Assembly: GCF_947581735.1 (NCBI RefSeq)
Contig: NZ_CANPVT010000027.1
Coordinates: 62,001 to 126,000 of the forward strand
Direction of reading: 5' to 3'
DNA from: Candidatus Palauibacter soopunensis
Lineage (GTDB): Bacteria; Gemmatimonadota; Gemmatimonadetes; Palauibacterales; Palauibacteraceae
Length of the DNA: 64,000 nucleotides
A program made the translations under genes and the position numbers. Shown here in pieces: positions 42,912-52,734 of the stretch (the stretch's first letter is position 1; each line of letters starts with the position of its first letter). The notes under the pieces were generated by a model. The model was given only the letters and a program-made list of their open reading frames with translations. It was not told where the DNA came from and made no database searches.

Positions 42912-44858
42912 ATGGACCGCAGATCGTTCGTTCGAGCCGGACTGGCCGGAGCGGGGTTCGCCGGAATCGGCGCCGCCCTCGACCCCCACGCGCTGGCCGG
43001 GGGCACCGAGGGGCCGGCTCCGCGCCCACTCCCGGAGACCGATGGGGATGTCGTCATCGTGAAGGACGTGCCGGTCCCCATGCGCGACGGCCTCGAACTC
43101 ATGACGGATCTCTACCTGCCGGCGGTGGACGGCGTCCCGCTGGAGGAGCCGCTCCCCGCCGTCCTCGCGCGGACTCCGTACGACAAGATGCGCCCGATCT
43201 CGATCGAGCACGCGATGTTCTTCGCGCGGAACGGGTATGTGTCCGTCGTCCAGGACTGCCGCGGGCGATTCAACTCGCCGGGCGACTTCTTCCCCTTCGT
43301 CCAGGAGCCGGAAGACGGTTACGACACGGTCGAGTGGGTCGCGCGGCACCCGTCCTGCGACGGCCAGGTGGGGACGTACGGCGTCTCGTACCAGGCGTGG
43401 GTCCAGTTCGAGACCGCGACGCTGAACCCGCCCGGCCTCAAGACGATGATCCCCTACCAGGGTCCGACGAACGCCTACACCTACAGCATGAAGTGCGGCG
43501 GCGCCCTGGGACTGGGGCTGCTGCAGTGGATCCTGTCGGTCGCGTCGAACGGGAACGAGGCGCGCGCGAACCCGCAGATCACCGAAGCGATCAACGAGAT
43601 GCGCACGGGGCAGACGTTTCTCGACTGGGCCTCGCGCATCCCATGGCGGCGCGGGGAGACCCCGCTCAGCCTCGCCCCCACCTACGAGGAAGCCGCCCAC
43701 CAGCTCTACTTCGACAACTACGATTACAGCGACTTCTGGCGGCAGCCGGGCCTCGGCATGGACGAGCACTTCGAGTCGTACCCGGACATGCCCATCCTCT
43801 GGGTCGTGGGCTGGTTCGACTGGTATCCGCGCACGATCAGCGACGGGTACCAGGCGATGGTGCGCATGGAGCGGGAGGACCAGCACATCCTCATCGGTCC
43901 GTGGACGCACAACAACTTCGCGTCGTCGATCGGGGACGTGAACTTCGGCACCGAGGGCGCCCGGATCGTCACCTACGACGACTACCTGAACCTGGAACTC
44001 CGCTGGTTCGACCGCTGGCTGAAGGGCGACGAGAGCGCCGACGTGTGGGCGCCCGCCAAGTACTTCATCATGGGCGGGGGCGACGGGCGGAAGGCCGAGA
44101 ACGGCCGCCTCAACCAGGGCGGCGCGTGGCGCTACGAGGAAAGCTGGCCCCCGGTCGCGGCCCGGCCGACCGAATTCCATCTCCACGAGGGAGGGGGGCT
44201 CTCCCCGGAGGCGCCGTCCGCGCGCGCCTCCTCAACGACCTACACGTACGACCCGCGCAATTCGGTCTCCAGCAACGGCCGCTGCATCGTGGCCTACGGC
44301 CCCGCGCTCGAGTTCGGGTTCCAGGGGATGGGCCCGCGCGACCAGATCGAAATGGAGACGCTGCCCGGCCACGGGATCCCCGGCATGCCGATCGCCTCCC
44401 GCCCGGACGTGCTCGTCTTCCAGACGGACCCGCTCCCCGACGACCTGACGATCGCCGGAGACATCACGGCGGTTCTCTTCATCTCATCCGACGCGCCGGA
44501 CACCGACTTCTACGTGAAGCTGCTCGATGTCCATCCGTCGAACGCGGACTATCCGAGCGGCTACGCGTTCCCGGTCTCCGAGGGCATCCTCCGCGCCCGC
44601 TACCGGGACGGGTTCGAGCAGTCCGTGCTCATGGAGGAGGGAGAGGTCTACCGCCTCGAGTTCCCGCTCGAACCCTCGGCGAACCTCTTCAAGGCGGGAC
44701 ACCGGATCCGCGTCGACGTCTACAGCAGCAGCTTCCCGAACTTCGACATCAACCGGAACACGGGAAATCCGCGCGACCGCCGGTGGCAGGTCGCGAACAA
44801 CACGGTCTACCACGAGGCCGCGAACGCCTCGCACGTCCTGCTCCCGCTGATGCCCTAG
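42912..44858 (+). CDS. CocE/NonD-family alpha/beta hydrolase with Tat-type leader
   Basis: A 648-residue exported hydrolase. The leader starts MDRRSFVRAGLAGAGFAGIG, a twin-arginine type. The X-Pro dipeptidyl-peptidase/CocE fold is shown by VPVPMRDGLELMTDLYLP, PAVLARTPYDKMRP, VVQDCRGRFNSPGDFFPF and the nucleophile motif GTYGVSYQAW (Ser159), then WVVGWFDWYPRTISDGYQAM, IGPWTHNN and a C-terminal jelly roll (VLFISSDAPDTDFYVKLLDV). Such enzymes cleave esters or acyl-peptide bonds. The ATG at 42912 has GGAGG before it. The gene is convergent with the amidohydrolase 9 bases downstream, and no terminator hairpin is evident in that gap. Confidence 0.9.
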   Translation: MDRRSFVRAGLAGAGFAGIGAALDPHALAGGTEGPAPRPLPETDGDVVIVKDVPVPMRDGLELMTDLYLPAVDGVPLEEPLPAVLARTPYDKMRPISIEHAMFFARNGYVSVVQDCRGRFNSPGDFFPFVQEPEDGYDTVEWVARHPSCDGQVGTYGVSYQAWVQFETATLNPPGLKTMIPYQGPTNAYTYSMKCGGALGLGLLQWILSVASNGNEARANPQITEAINEMRTGQTFLDWASRIPWRRGETPLSLAPTYEEAAHQLYFDNYDYSDFWRQPGLGMDEHFESYPDMPILWVVGWFDWYPRTISDGYQAMVRMEREDQHILIGPWTHNNFASSIGDVNFGTEGARIVTYDDYLNLELRWFDRWLKGDESADVWAPAKYFIMGGGDGRKAENGRLNQGGAWRYEESWPPVAARPTEFHLHEGGGLSPEAPSARASSTTYTYDPRNSVSSNGRCIVAYGPALEFGFQGMGPRDQIEMETLPGHGIPGMPIASRPDVLVFQTDPLPDDLTIAGDITAVLFISSDAPDTDFYVKLLDVHPSNADYPSGYAFPVSEGILRARYRDGFEQSVLMEEGEVYRLEFPLEPSANLFKAGHRIRVDVYSSSFPNFDINRNTGNPRDRRWQVANNTVYHEAANASHVLLPLMP

Positions 44859-44867
44859 CGTGAGGTC

Positions 44868-46439
44868 CTAGCGCGACCCGTTCGGCGGGTCGGCGGCCCA
44901 GTCGAGGGCGATGGGGTCGGTGGGCAGGGCCTCGATGTCGACGATCCGGCCGCCTTTGATGACCATCGAGAGCTGTCGGATGTTCGCGATCTCGGCGAGC
45001 GGGTCGGCGTCGAGGACGACGATGTCCGCGGCCTTCCCTGCCTCGAGCGTGCCGTAGTCGTCGAGCGCCTTGCTCGCGATGGCGCCGTTCTTCGTGGCGA
45101 CGGTGATCGCTTCCAGCGGCGTCATGCCGAGTTCGACGAGCCCCTCGATGGCGAAGATCGTGCCCAGCCCGGGGAGCTGGTGCTCCATGTTCTCGGGCTC
45201 CTCGCGCAGGAAGTCCGCCGCCACGCCCCCGCGCCCGAAGAGCGTGTTGTCGGTGCCGACGGTCACGATGCAGCCCGCTTCGATGAGCTTCTTCGCGTTC
45301 GTCCGCTTCGTCGTCCAGCGTCCTTCCATCACGGATCCCGGCTGTGGAAGGCCGGTGTCCTGGACGCGACGGCGGATCTCCGCGGTCGTCGGGGGGATGC
45401 GCCGCTGACGCTCGCGAGACTGGGCCGCGGCGAGATCCTCCCGCGCGCGCTCCATGTTGCGGACGTGGAACTGCCAACTGGGACCCGTGAACTGGTTGAT
45501 GAGCATCGAGCACACGATGTTGCGCTCCACGATCATGTCGACGAGTTCATCGGTGATCGTGCGGTTCCCGACGTTGTCCGGGTGCTGGATGAGGTCGATC
45601 CCCGCGAGGATCGAGAGGCGCAGGCCTTCGAGGCTCGTGGCATGGGTCTCGGCGACGAGCCCGCGCTTGTGCGTCTCCTCGACGATCACCCGCTGGGCTC
45701 GCGGCGAGAACGAGATACCCGCCGGATAGTTGAAGTGGTGCGTGGCGCCGTACTTGATGAAGTCCGGCCCGTGGTCGAGATAGGCATTGATCGCGACGTG
45801 CAGCTCGTCGGGCGTCATGTGCATCATCTCTTCGCCGCTTCCGAGCGTGACCTCGTCGTTCATCTGCTCGGCGAAGAAGCTGATCTCCGACTCCGGGAGG
45901 CCGGCGAACGTCTCGGAGGCGGGCCCGCCCCAGCCCACGATGTTGCCGGCGAGGTAGGTGCGCGGGCCGATCTCCTCCCCGGAATCGATCTTCTTCTTGA
46001 CCCGCTGCATGGGACGCAGCACGCCGTAGCTGTCGCGGACGGTCGTCACCCCGTGCTTCAGGTGGAGTTGGAGCCCCTGAAGGATGAGCGCCTCGTGGTG
46101 CGCCCAGTACGCCGCGTGCTCCTCGACACGCCCTCCCCGCCCGAAGGCAAGCGACATGTGGACGTTGGTGTCCACGAACCCGGGCGTGACGAACTTGCCG
46201 CTCCCGTCGATGACTTCCGCGCCCGCGGGAACGGCCACGTCGGCGCTTGGCCCCACGGCGGCGATCCGATCCCCCTCGATGACGATCGTCCCGTCAACGA
46301 TGGAGGCACCGCCGTTTCCGTCGATGATCGTCGCCCCGACGATCGCGAGGGGCGGGGATGTTTCCTGCGCGGCCGCCGCAGCCGGCACGGAGAAGAAGGA
46401 AAGAAAGCAAGCCGCCGCGAAGACCGATCGTGAGCCCAT
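44868..46439 (-). CDS. Exported amidohydrolase with Asn in place of first HxH histidine
   Basis: A 523-residue protein with a signal peptide (VFAAACFLSFFSVPAAAAAQ), so probably periplasmic. The amidohydrolase pattern is LAIVGATIIDGNGGASIVDG, VTPGFVDTNVHMSLAFG, LKHGVTTVRDSYG, ETHATSLEGLRLSILAGIDL, HPDNVGNRT and IVTVGTDNTLFGRGG, then the C-terminal ASKALDDYGTLEAGKAADIV. The first metal motif reads NVH instead of the usual HVH or HxH, which would weaken or change metal binding. The ATG at 46439 has GAGGAG-type Shine-Dalgarno upstream. The reaction is unknown; other members of this secreted group include imidazolonepropionase-like and dipeptidase-like enzymes. Confidence 0.82.
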   Translation of the reverse strand: MGSRSVFAAACFLSFFSVPAAAAAQETSPPLAIVGATIIDGNGGASIVDGTIVIEGDRIAAVGPSADVAVPAGAEVIDGSGKFVTPGFVDTNVHMSLAFGRGGRVEEHAAYWAHHEALILQGLQLHLKHGVTTVRDSYGVLRPMQRVKKKIDSGEEIGPRTYLAGNIVGWGGPASETFAGLPESEISFFAEQMNDEVTLGSGEEMMHMTPDELHVAINAYLDHGPDFIKYGATHHFNYPAGISFSPRAQRVIVEETHKRGLVAETHATSLEGLRLSILAGIDLIQHPDNVGNRTITDELVDMIVERNIVCSMLINQFTGPSWQFHVRNMERAREDLAAAQSRERQRRIPPTTAEIRRRVQDTGLPQPGSVMEGRWTTKRTNAKKLIEAGCIVTVGTDNTLFGRGGVAADFLREEPENMEHQLPGLGTIFAIEGLVELGMTPLEAITVATKNGAIASKALDDYGTLEAGKAADIVVLDADPLAEIANIRQLSMVIKGGRIVDIEALPTDPIALDWAADPPNGSR

Positions 46440-46617
46440 GTTCCTCTCCTCTTTCCCGGACACCGTCTCCCGCAAGCTGCCGGGAGGGTCCCGATACGTC
46501 CAGCCGGCCCTAGAGACGTAATCCCGCGCGGCGCTTGAAACTCTTCCGGCTTCCACGGGTGTCAGGTTTAGGCGCCGGTGACGGAATCAGGCCCCCTTGC
46601 TCCGAGGTGAGCGAGTC

Positions 46618-47301
46618 ATGCGCAGAATCGTGTTCTTCGGTCTCATGCTCCTGGCCACGCCGGCAGCGGCCCAAACCACGCTCGGGGTTCGGGGCGGCAT
46701 CGGTGTCTCCACCGTCACCATGCCGGAGGGGTACGATACGGAGACGCGCGCGGTGGCCATCGTCGGCATCGATGTCGGAATCCAACTCTCCGATGCGGTC
46801 AGCCTGAGGCTCGGCGGGTCTTATTCACCGATAGAGGCCGACGGTGAGGCTGGCCGCGATCATCGAGGGCACACGGTCTCCCTGTGGGTGGATTACGTCC
46901 AGTTGTCCGCGTTGGGCCGGTGGACTCCGACCGCACGGGATGGCTGGGCGGTGGGCATCTTGTTCGGTCCGTGGACCGCACTCAAACGCTCATGCCATGT
47001 GGCGGCGGGCTTTACCCGGCATCCCGAGCCAGTGGGGCGGGGCCTTAGTCCGCCCCTGCTGCCCCTGTCCGAGCGTGTCCGTACTGCCTGCGACCATCCG
47101 AACCTCGGCCTGAGCACGAACGTGAAGTCGATCAATTTCGGCCTGTCGGCCGGCGTCGGGCTCGAAATACCGCTCGCCGACCGCCTCCGGTTCGGCCTCG
47201 ACGCCCTCTACTCGTTTGGCCTGACCGCGATTCGCGACGACGGGTACTGGAAAACGCGACATCTCGGATTCCAGGCGGGTCCCGTCTTCCTGATCGGATA
47301 A
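46618..47301 (+). CDS. Outer-membrane beta-barrel protein (PorT/OmpW-like)
   Basis: A 227-residue protein with a signal peptide of about 19 residues (RIVFFGLMLLATPAAAQ) followed by alternating amphipathic strands (TLGVRGGIGVSTVTMPEG, VDYVQLSALGRWTP, INFGLSAGVGLEIPLADRLR) and a C-terminal RHLGFQAGPVFLIG. A small barrel of 8-10 strands is likely. A cysteine pair (SCHVAAG and TACDHPN) flanks one long loop. No specific function is recognised. The start at 46618 is chosen because the leader begins there; an ORF start at 46597 lacks a reason to be used. Confidence 0.7.
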   Translation: MRRIVFFGLMLLATPAAAQTTLGVRGGIGVSTVTMPEGYDTETRAVAIVGIDVGIQLSDAVSLRLGGSYSPIEADGEAGRDHRGHTVSLWVDYVQLSALGRWTPTARDGWAVGILFGPWTALKRSCHVAAGFTRHPEPVGRGLSPPLLPLSERVRTACDHPNLGLSTNVKSINFGLSAGVGLEIPLADRLRFGLDALYSFGLTAIRDDGYWKTRHLGFQAGPVFLIG

Positions 47302-47314
47302 GCTTGAAGCAAAA

Positions 47315-47388
47315 TCGGGGCGGCGAGATTTGAACTCGCGACCTCCTGAACCCCATTCAGGCGCGCTACCGGGCTGCGCCACGCCCCG
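47315..47388 (-). tRNA. tRNA-Pro(GGG)
   Basis: The minus strand folds into a cloverleaf: acceptor CGGGGCG paired with CGCCCCG, discriminator A, D arm GCGC-AGCCCGGTA-GCGC, anticodon stem CCTGA/TCAGG around loop ATGGGGT (anticodon GGG), and T arm GCGAG/CTCGC with TTCAAAT. No CCA is encoded. It stands alone between a barrel protein and a small possible antitoxin gene. Confidence 0.93.
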
Positions 47389-47474
47389 ATGTGGACGTGA
47401 AGCTAGCTTGTACGGTGATAGGGTCAAGCTGACGACCGAAGGGGTCCGTCCAGAGTGAGGGAGGGGGGGGTGAA

Positions 47475-47711
47475 GTGCAGAATCACCGTTTGGAAGTGTT
47501 GGTCTCCGCTTCGTTGTACCACCGCCTGTGTGAGGCGGCGGGGCAATCACAGGTCGCGCCGGAAGCATGGGTTTGTCGGGCGATCACGGAGCGCCTTGAA
47601 CGCGAGTCCGGCGGCTCGCACACGGAAGCGCTCGAGGCCTTGCGGAAGATCGAAGGTCCGACGGCCGACATAGACGACATGATCGCACAGATCGCAGCGG
47701 GCCGGTCCTGA
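47475..47711 (+). CDS. Small protein, possible ribbon-helix-helix antitoxin
   Basis: A 78-residue protein (RLEVLVSASLYHRLCEAAG, then VAPEAWVCRAITERLERES) with a strand-then-helices pattern resembling CopG/RHH DNA-binding or antitoxin proteins, and an acidic C-terminal tail (GPTADIDDMIAQIAAG) of the kind that neutralises a toxin. No toxin gene is visible beside it, so it may be an orphan or a plain small regulator. GTG start after a purine-rich GGAGGGGGGG tract. Nothing stronger can be said. Confidence 0.5.
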   Translation: MQNHRLEVLVSASLYHRLCEAAGQSQVAPEAWVCRAITERLERESGGSHTEALEALRKIEGPTADIDDMIAQIAAGRS

Positions 47712-47735
47712 AGCGAGCGTAGCGCCAACATTTTC

Positions 47736-47763
47736 GTATCCATATATTTGGATTTATGGATAC
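47736..47763. promoter_or_regulatory. Inverted-repeat operator overlapping the start of the ArsR-methyltransferase gene
   Basis: Perfect 9-base arms GTATCCATA and TATGGATAC are separated by 10 bases. An overlapping shorter repeat ATCCA(47738-47742)-6 bases-TGGAT(47749-47753) shares the left arm. The ATG at 47756 lies within the right arm, so a bound dimer would block transcription or initiation directly. The site lies upstream of an ArsR-type regulator and ahcY, which fits autoregulation of SAM-cycle genes. Confidence 0.55.
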
Positions 47764-48748
47764 GATGGCCGCACGGGCGCCCGCACCGACTCGGGATCTT
47801 CTCTCCCGCCTTGAATCCCTCGGGGACGAGAACCGGCTGCGGCTGCTTACGCTCCTGGACCGGAACGAGTTTACCGTCTCGGAACTGGTCTCCGTGCTCC
47901 AGCTCCCGCAGTCCACGGTCTCGCGTCACCTCCGCGTGCTCGCGGATGATGGCTGGGTGCGCCGGCGACACGAAGGCAAGACCCGGTTCTACCGGATGGA
48001 GGGCGTTCTCGAGGCCGGTGCCCGGGAGTTGTGGCAGGTCACGGCCGGGAGTCTCGCGGGGGCCCGTTGGGCCGTGGACGATGCCGAGCGGGCCGAGAGC
48101 GTGCTCGCCGAGCGCCGGGATCGGGCCGCGGCCTTCTTCTCCGAATCCTCAGCGGAATGGGACGCCCTCCGCGACGACTTGTTCGGAAGCGACGCCCGGT
48201 TCGCGGCGCTGTTCGGTCTGCTCGATCCGGAGTGGGTCGTGGGCGATCTCGGCGCGGGGACGGGGACGCTGGCAAACATGATCTCGCCCTTCGTGAAGCG
48301 CGTGATCGCGGTCGACCGATCGCCCGAGATGCTGGCGGCGGCGGCCGTGCGCCTGGGCGAACGCGACAACGTCGAGGTCCGCGAGGGAGAACTGGAGTCG
48401 CTCCCCGTCGACGACGGGGAACTCGACCTGGCCGTGCTGATGCTCGTCCTCCACTTCACCGTCGAACCCGGCCGGGTGCTGGCGGAGGCGGCCCGGGCAC
48501 TGGCCCCGAACGGGAGACTCCTCGTGCTCGACATGCGCGCGCACGACAGAGAGGAGTATCGAGAAACCATGGGGCACCTGTGGCTCGGCTTCACGGAGGA
48601 TCAGATGCGCGACTGGACGCGTAGCGCCGGTCTCGAAGGGTACCGTCACCTTCCGCTCGCCCCCGAACCCGAGGCGGCCGGACCGGCGCTCTTCGCGGCC
48701 ACCGCCCGGAAAGCTGTCTGCACAACGAAGACTGCAAAGACTGCCTGA
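47756..48748 (+). CDS. ArsR-type regulator fused to a methyltransferase-fold domain (SahR-like)
   Basis: A 330-residue two-domain protein. Residues ~14-95 form a winged helix (LGDENRLRLLTLLDRNEFTV, then VLQLPQSTVSRHLRVLADDG), of the ArsR/SmtB type but without visible metal-binding cysteines. Residues ~155-325 are a class I SAM-dependent methyltransferase (GDLGAGTGTLANMISPFV, VIAVDRSPEMLAAAAVRL). The order regulator-then-ahcY and the domain pair resemble SahR, a regulator of the SAM/SAH cycle that senses SAH through such a domain. Whether the methyltransferase fold is catalytic or only a ligand sensor is not known. The ATG at 47756 lies inside a perfect inverted repeat; ATG 47765 is an alternative. 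The ahcY ATG is 19 bases downstream. Confidence 0.85.
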   Translation: MDTMAARAPAPTRDLLSRLESLGDENRLRLLTLLDRNEFTVSELVSVLQLPQSTVSRHLRVLADDGWVRRRHEGKTRFYRMEGVLEAGARELWQVTAGSLAGARWAVDDAERAESVLAERRDRAAAFFSESSAEWDALRDDLFGSDARFAALFGLLDPEWVVGDLGAGTGTLANMISPFVKRVIAVDRSPEMLAAAAVRLGERDNVEVREGELESLPVDDGELDLAVLMLVLHFTVEPGRVLAEAARALAPNGRLLVLDMRAHDREEYRETMGHLWLGFTEDQMRDWTRSAGLEGYRHLPLAPEPEAAGPALFAATARKAVCTTKTAKTA

Positions 48749-48767
48749 ACACCCAAGGAGATAGACG

Positions 48768-50246
<1,479 letters not shown>

Positions 50247-50287
50247 CCCGGGCCACCACCGCTACCAGCAGAGAACGGAGCGTGAAG

Positions 50288-51118
50288 ATGTTCCCAAGAG
50301 TGTCGACCACGGGCCTGCTCGGCTGCCTCGTGTTGGCGGCTCTCGTCGCCACGGACGGCCTCGCCGGCCAGGCGGACGAGGGCAGTGCGGGGAGTGGCGG
50401 CTTCTACCTGGGCCTGGCGTTTCCGCTCGGGCAGCTGAGCGCGACGATGCAGAAATCGGTCGACAACACGGCGCCCAACACGCTGGTGCCGGAGCCCCGG
50501 CGCGGGCAGGTGTTCGAAGACGAGGCCTCCGGGGACGCGCTCTCCTACGGGATCGGTCTGGTCGCCGGATACCGGATGCCGTTCTCCGGCGGCGCCTATT
50601 TCCTCGATGCGGCCGTCGATGTGGAGTCCCGCGGCGGCACCGTGGAGGCGCAGTTCCCGGGCGTGGGGATTTCGCCGAAACGGAAGCAACTCGGAGAGAG
50701 TTGGCCGGACCGGTGGAACCTGGATCCGGCAACGAGCTACGGGATGACGCTGAGGCTCGGCGGCAGTCCGGGAGGCCTGCGGTCGCGGGGCATCAGTCTG
50801 CACGTCCTCGTCGGCGTCCGCTTTGCGGGTGCGCAGTTCACCAACCACTTCGACGGTTGTTTCACGACCGAGCCCTGCGATCCCGCCCAGTTCCAGTCCG
50901 GCCAGGAGGACCGCGACATGGATTTCACGGTCTGGAAGTCCGGGATCGGACTGGGAAAGGCCTTGAGCGAGCGGGTCGCCCTCCGGGTCGAGGCGAGCTA
51001 CTCGGTCTACGCCCGGGAAGAGTGGACCACGGAGTTCGAGGACGTCGTCGTCACCGTCCGTTCGAGCATGAAGGCCAGCGAAGCGGGACTGGTCCTGGGT
51101 TTGCTGCTACGCCCCTAG
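50288..51118 (+). CDS. Exported beta-barrel-type protein
   Basis: A 276-residue protein with a signal peptide (GLLGCLVLAALVATDGLAG) followed by barrel-like strands: GGFYLGLAFPLGQLS, LSYGIGLVAGYRMPF, AYFLDAAVDVESRGG, YGMTLRLGG, GISLHVLVGVRFAGAQF and a C-terminal GLVLGLLLRP. A cysteine pair (GCFTTEPCD) sits in a loop. No family is recognised beyond an outer-membrane barrel look. ATG 50288 is used; a GTG at 50282 has worse ribosome-site spacing. It follows ahcY by 41 bases. Confidence 0.6.
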   Translation: MFPRVSTTGLLGCLVLAALVATDGLAGQADEGSAGSGGFYLGLAFPLGQLSATMQKSVDNTAPNTLVPEPRRGQVFEDEASGDALSYGIGLVAGYRMPFSGGAYFLDAAVDVESRGGTVEAQFPGVGISPKRKQLGESWPDRWNLDPATSYGMTLRLGGSPGGLRSRGISLHVLVGVRFAGAQFTNHFDGCFTTEPCDPAQFQSGQEDRDMDFTVWKSGIGLGKALSERVALRVEASYSVYAREEWTTEFEDVVVTVRSSMKASEAGLVLGLLLRP

Positions 51119-51261
51119 AGCTGGGCGCTCGTACAACCCTCGTCTGACGTTCTCGTGTCACATGCGCGACAGCAGCGCGGAGGCCAATCCGGGATCCCCT
51201 CGAGACGCCGCAGTCGGGTGTTGGCGGACCGGACGGCCGGGGTCGTATGGGGGAGGACTCC

Positions 51262-51961
51262 ATGGGTACGAGTTCCGAACGATTGACGCGTTCCGTTCGC
51301 TGGCTCCAGGGCTACGCCGCGTTGATGACCATCGCGCTGGTGGTGCTGTTCGTAAGAAGCGAGGCGGCGACGAACGATGTGCTCAGAGCCCGCGGGTTGA
51401 TCATCGAGGACGCGGCCGGGCGAGAGAGAATCCTCATCGGCGCCCCGGTCCCGGAGGCCGCCGACCGCGTTCGGACCGATGAAGCCCGGGTACGCGAGGT
51501 CTGGGGACCCCGATTCCCGGAAGCCTACATGGACTTCTATCGGGACTACAGCCACGAGACCACCGGGATGCTCATCCTCAGCGAGGACGGATTCGACCGC
51601 CTCGTCGTCGGGGATCCGGTACCCGATCCCAACATCGGGCGGCGTAGCGCACCAACTACCGGCATGGTGATCAATGACGTCGAAGGATTCGAACGGACGG
51701 GGTACGGCCTGTCGCCTGTGGACGGTCGCTACAACGTCGGCTTGGGCCTCGACACGGATCGTATCGAAGAGGGGTCTCGTCCTGCTCCTGGAAGATGATG
51801 GCCTGAACGGCGTTCTAGTGGGCACCGGGCCGGACAGGATCTTTCTTGGCAGCGCGCCCGCAGGACACGGGTGGACGGGTCTCGAAGAGGAATTTCAAGG
51901 ACTGCTGGTCCAGCGAGACGGCGAGACCGTGCACCAACTGAATCTCGCGGCTGACAACTGA
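51262..51961 (+). pseudogene. Frameshifted copy of a membrane-anchored paralogue (copy A)
   Basis: The first of two tandem paralogues. It starts at ATG 51262 after GGAGG, has a signal anchor (YAALMTIALVVLFVRSEAA) and domain GLIIEDAAGRERILIGAPVP, and matches copy B residue for residue in most places up to about 51770. There an extra G in a run of four (51771-51774; three in copy B) shifts the frame and gives a stop after SRPAPGR. The continuation in the next frame still reads LVLLLEDDGLNGVLVGTG and GTAPAGH-like, ending LNLAADN exactly as in copy B. So the gene is broken by one base, unless this is a base-calling error or a programmed shift. The family is not recognised. Confidence 0.75.
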
Positions 51962-51977
51962 CAAGGAGGATTCCGTG

Positions 51978-52673
51978 ATGGCGAATGGCGAACGACTCAC
52001 ACGTTCGATTCGTTGGTTGCAGGTCTACGCCGCGTTGATGACCGTCGCGCTGGTCGTGCTCTTCGTCAGAAGCGGGGCGGCTACGGATGATATAATCAGA
52101 GCCCAGGGGCTGGTCATCGAGGACGCGGGCGGGCGGGAACGAATCCTCATCGGCGCTCCGATCCCGCAGGCCTCCGACCGCGTTCGCACCGATGAAGCCC
52201 GCGTGCGGGAGGTCTGGGGACCCGGATTCCCCGACGTCTACATGGACTTCTACCAGGACTACAACCACGAGACGAACGGCATGCTCATCCTCAGCGAGGA
52301 GGGGTTTGATCGCCTCGTCGTCGGGGATCCCGTGCCCGATCCGAACATCGGACAGCGGATCGCACCGAGCACGGGCATGGTGATCAACGACGCCAATGGG
52401 TTCGAGCGGATGGGGTACGGCGTGAAGCCTATGGACGGCAACTATCGGGTCAGTCTCGGTCTCGACACGGATCGCATCCAGGAGGGTCTCATCTTGATCC
52501 TGGACGATAATGGTCCGCACGGCGTTCTGGTGGGCAGCGGACCGGACAGGGTCTTTCTCGGCACCGCACCCGCGGGACACGCGTGGACGGGCCTTTCAGA
52601 GGAATTTCAGGGACTGCTGGTCCGGCGAGACGGCGAGACAGTGCACACGTTGAATCTCGCGGCCGACAACTGA
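51978..52673 (+). CDS. Membrane-anchored protein of unknown family (copy B)
   Basis: A 231-residue protein with a short basic N-terminus, one transmembrane segment (QVYAALMTVALVVLFVRSGA) and a soluble domain with repeated beta-strand motifs: GLVIEDAGGRERILIGAPIP, ILSEEGFDRLVVGDPVPDPN, LILILDDNGPHGVLVGSG and the C-terminal RRDGETVHTLNLAADN. The motifs look like repeated hairpins of an 'EDAxGRERILIG' kind. AGGAGG lies 8 bases before the ATG. It is the intact tandem copy of the broken gene just upstream. Function unknown. Confidence 0.7.
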   Translation: MANGERLTRSIRWLQVYAALMTVALVVLFVRSGAATDDIIRAQGLVIEDAGGRERILIGAPIPQASDRVRTDEARVREVWGPGFPDVYMDFYQDYNHETNGMLILSEEGFDRLVVGDPVPDPNIGQRIAPSTGMVINDANGFERMGYGVKPMDGNYRVSLGLDTDRIQEGLILILDDNGPHGVLVGSGPDRVFLGTAPAGHAWTGLSEEFQGLLVRRDGETVHTLNLAADN

Positions 52674-52734
52674 CACGCAGACTCTTCGCCGGAGGACGTG
52701 GCCGTATTGTAGAGGCCAGCGCCGACGCGATTCC

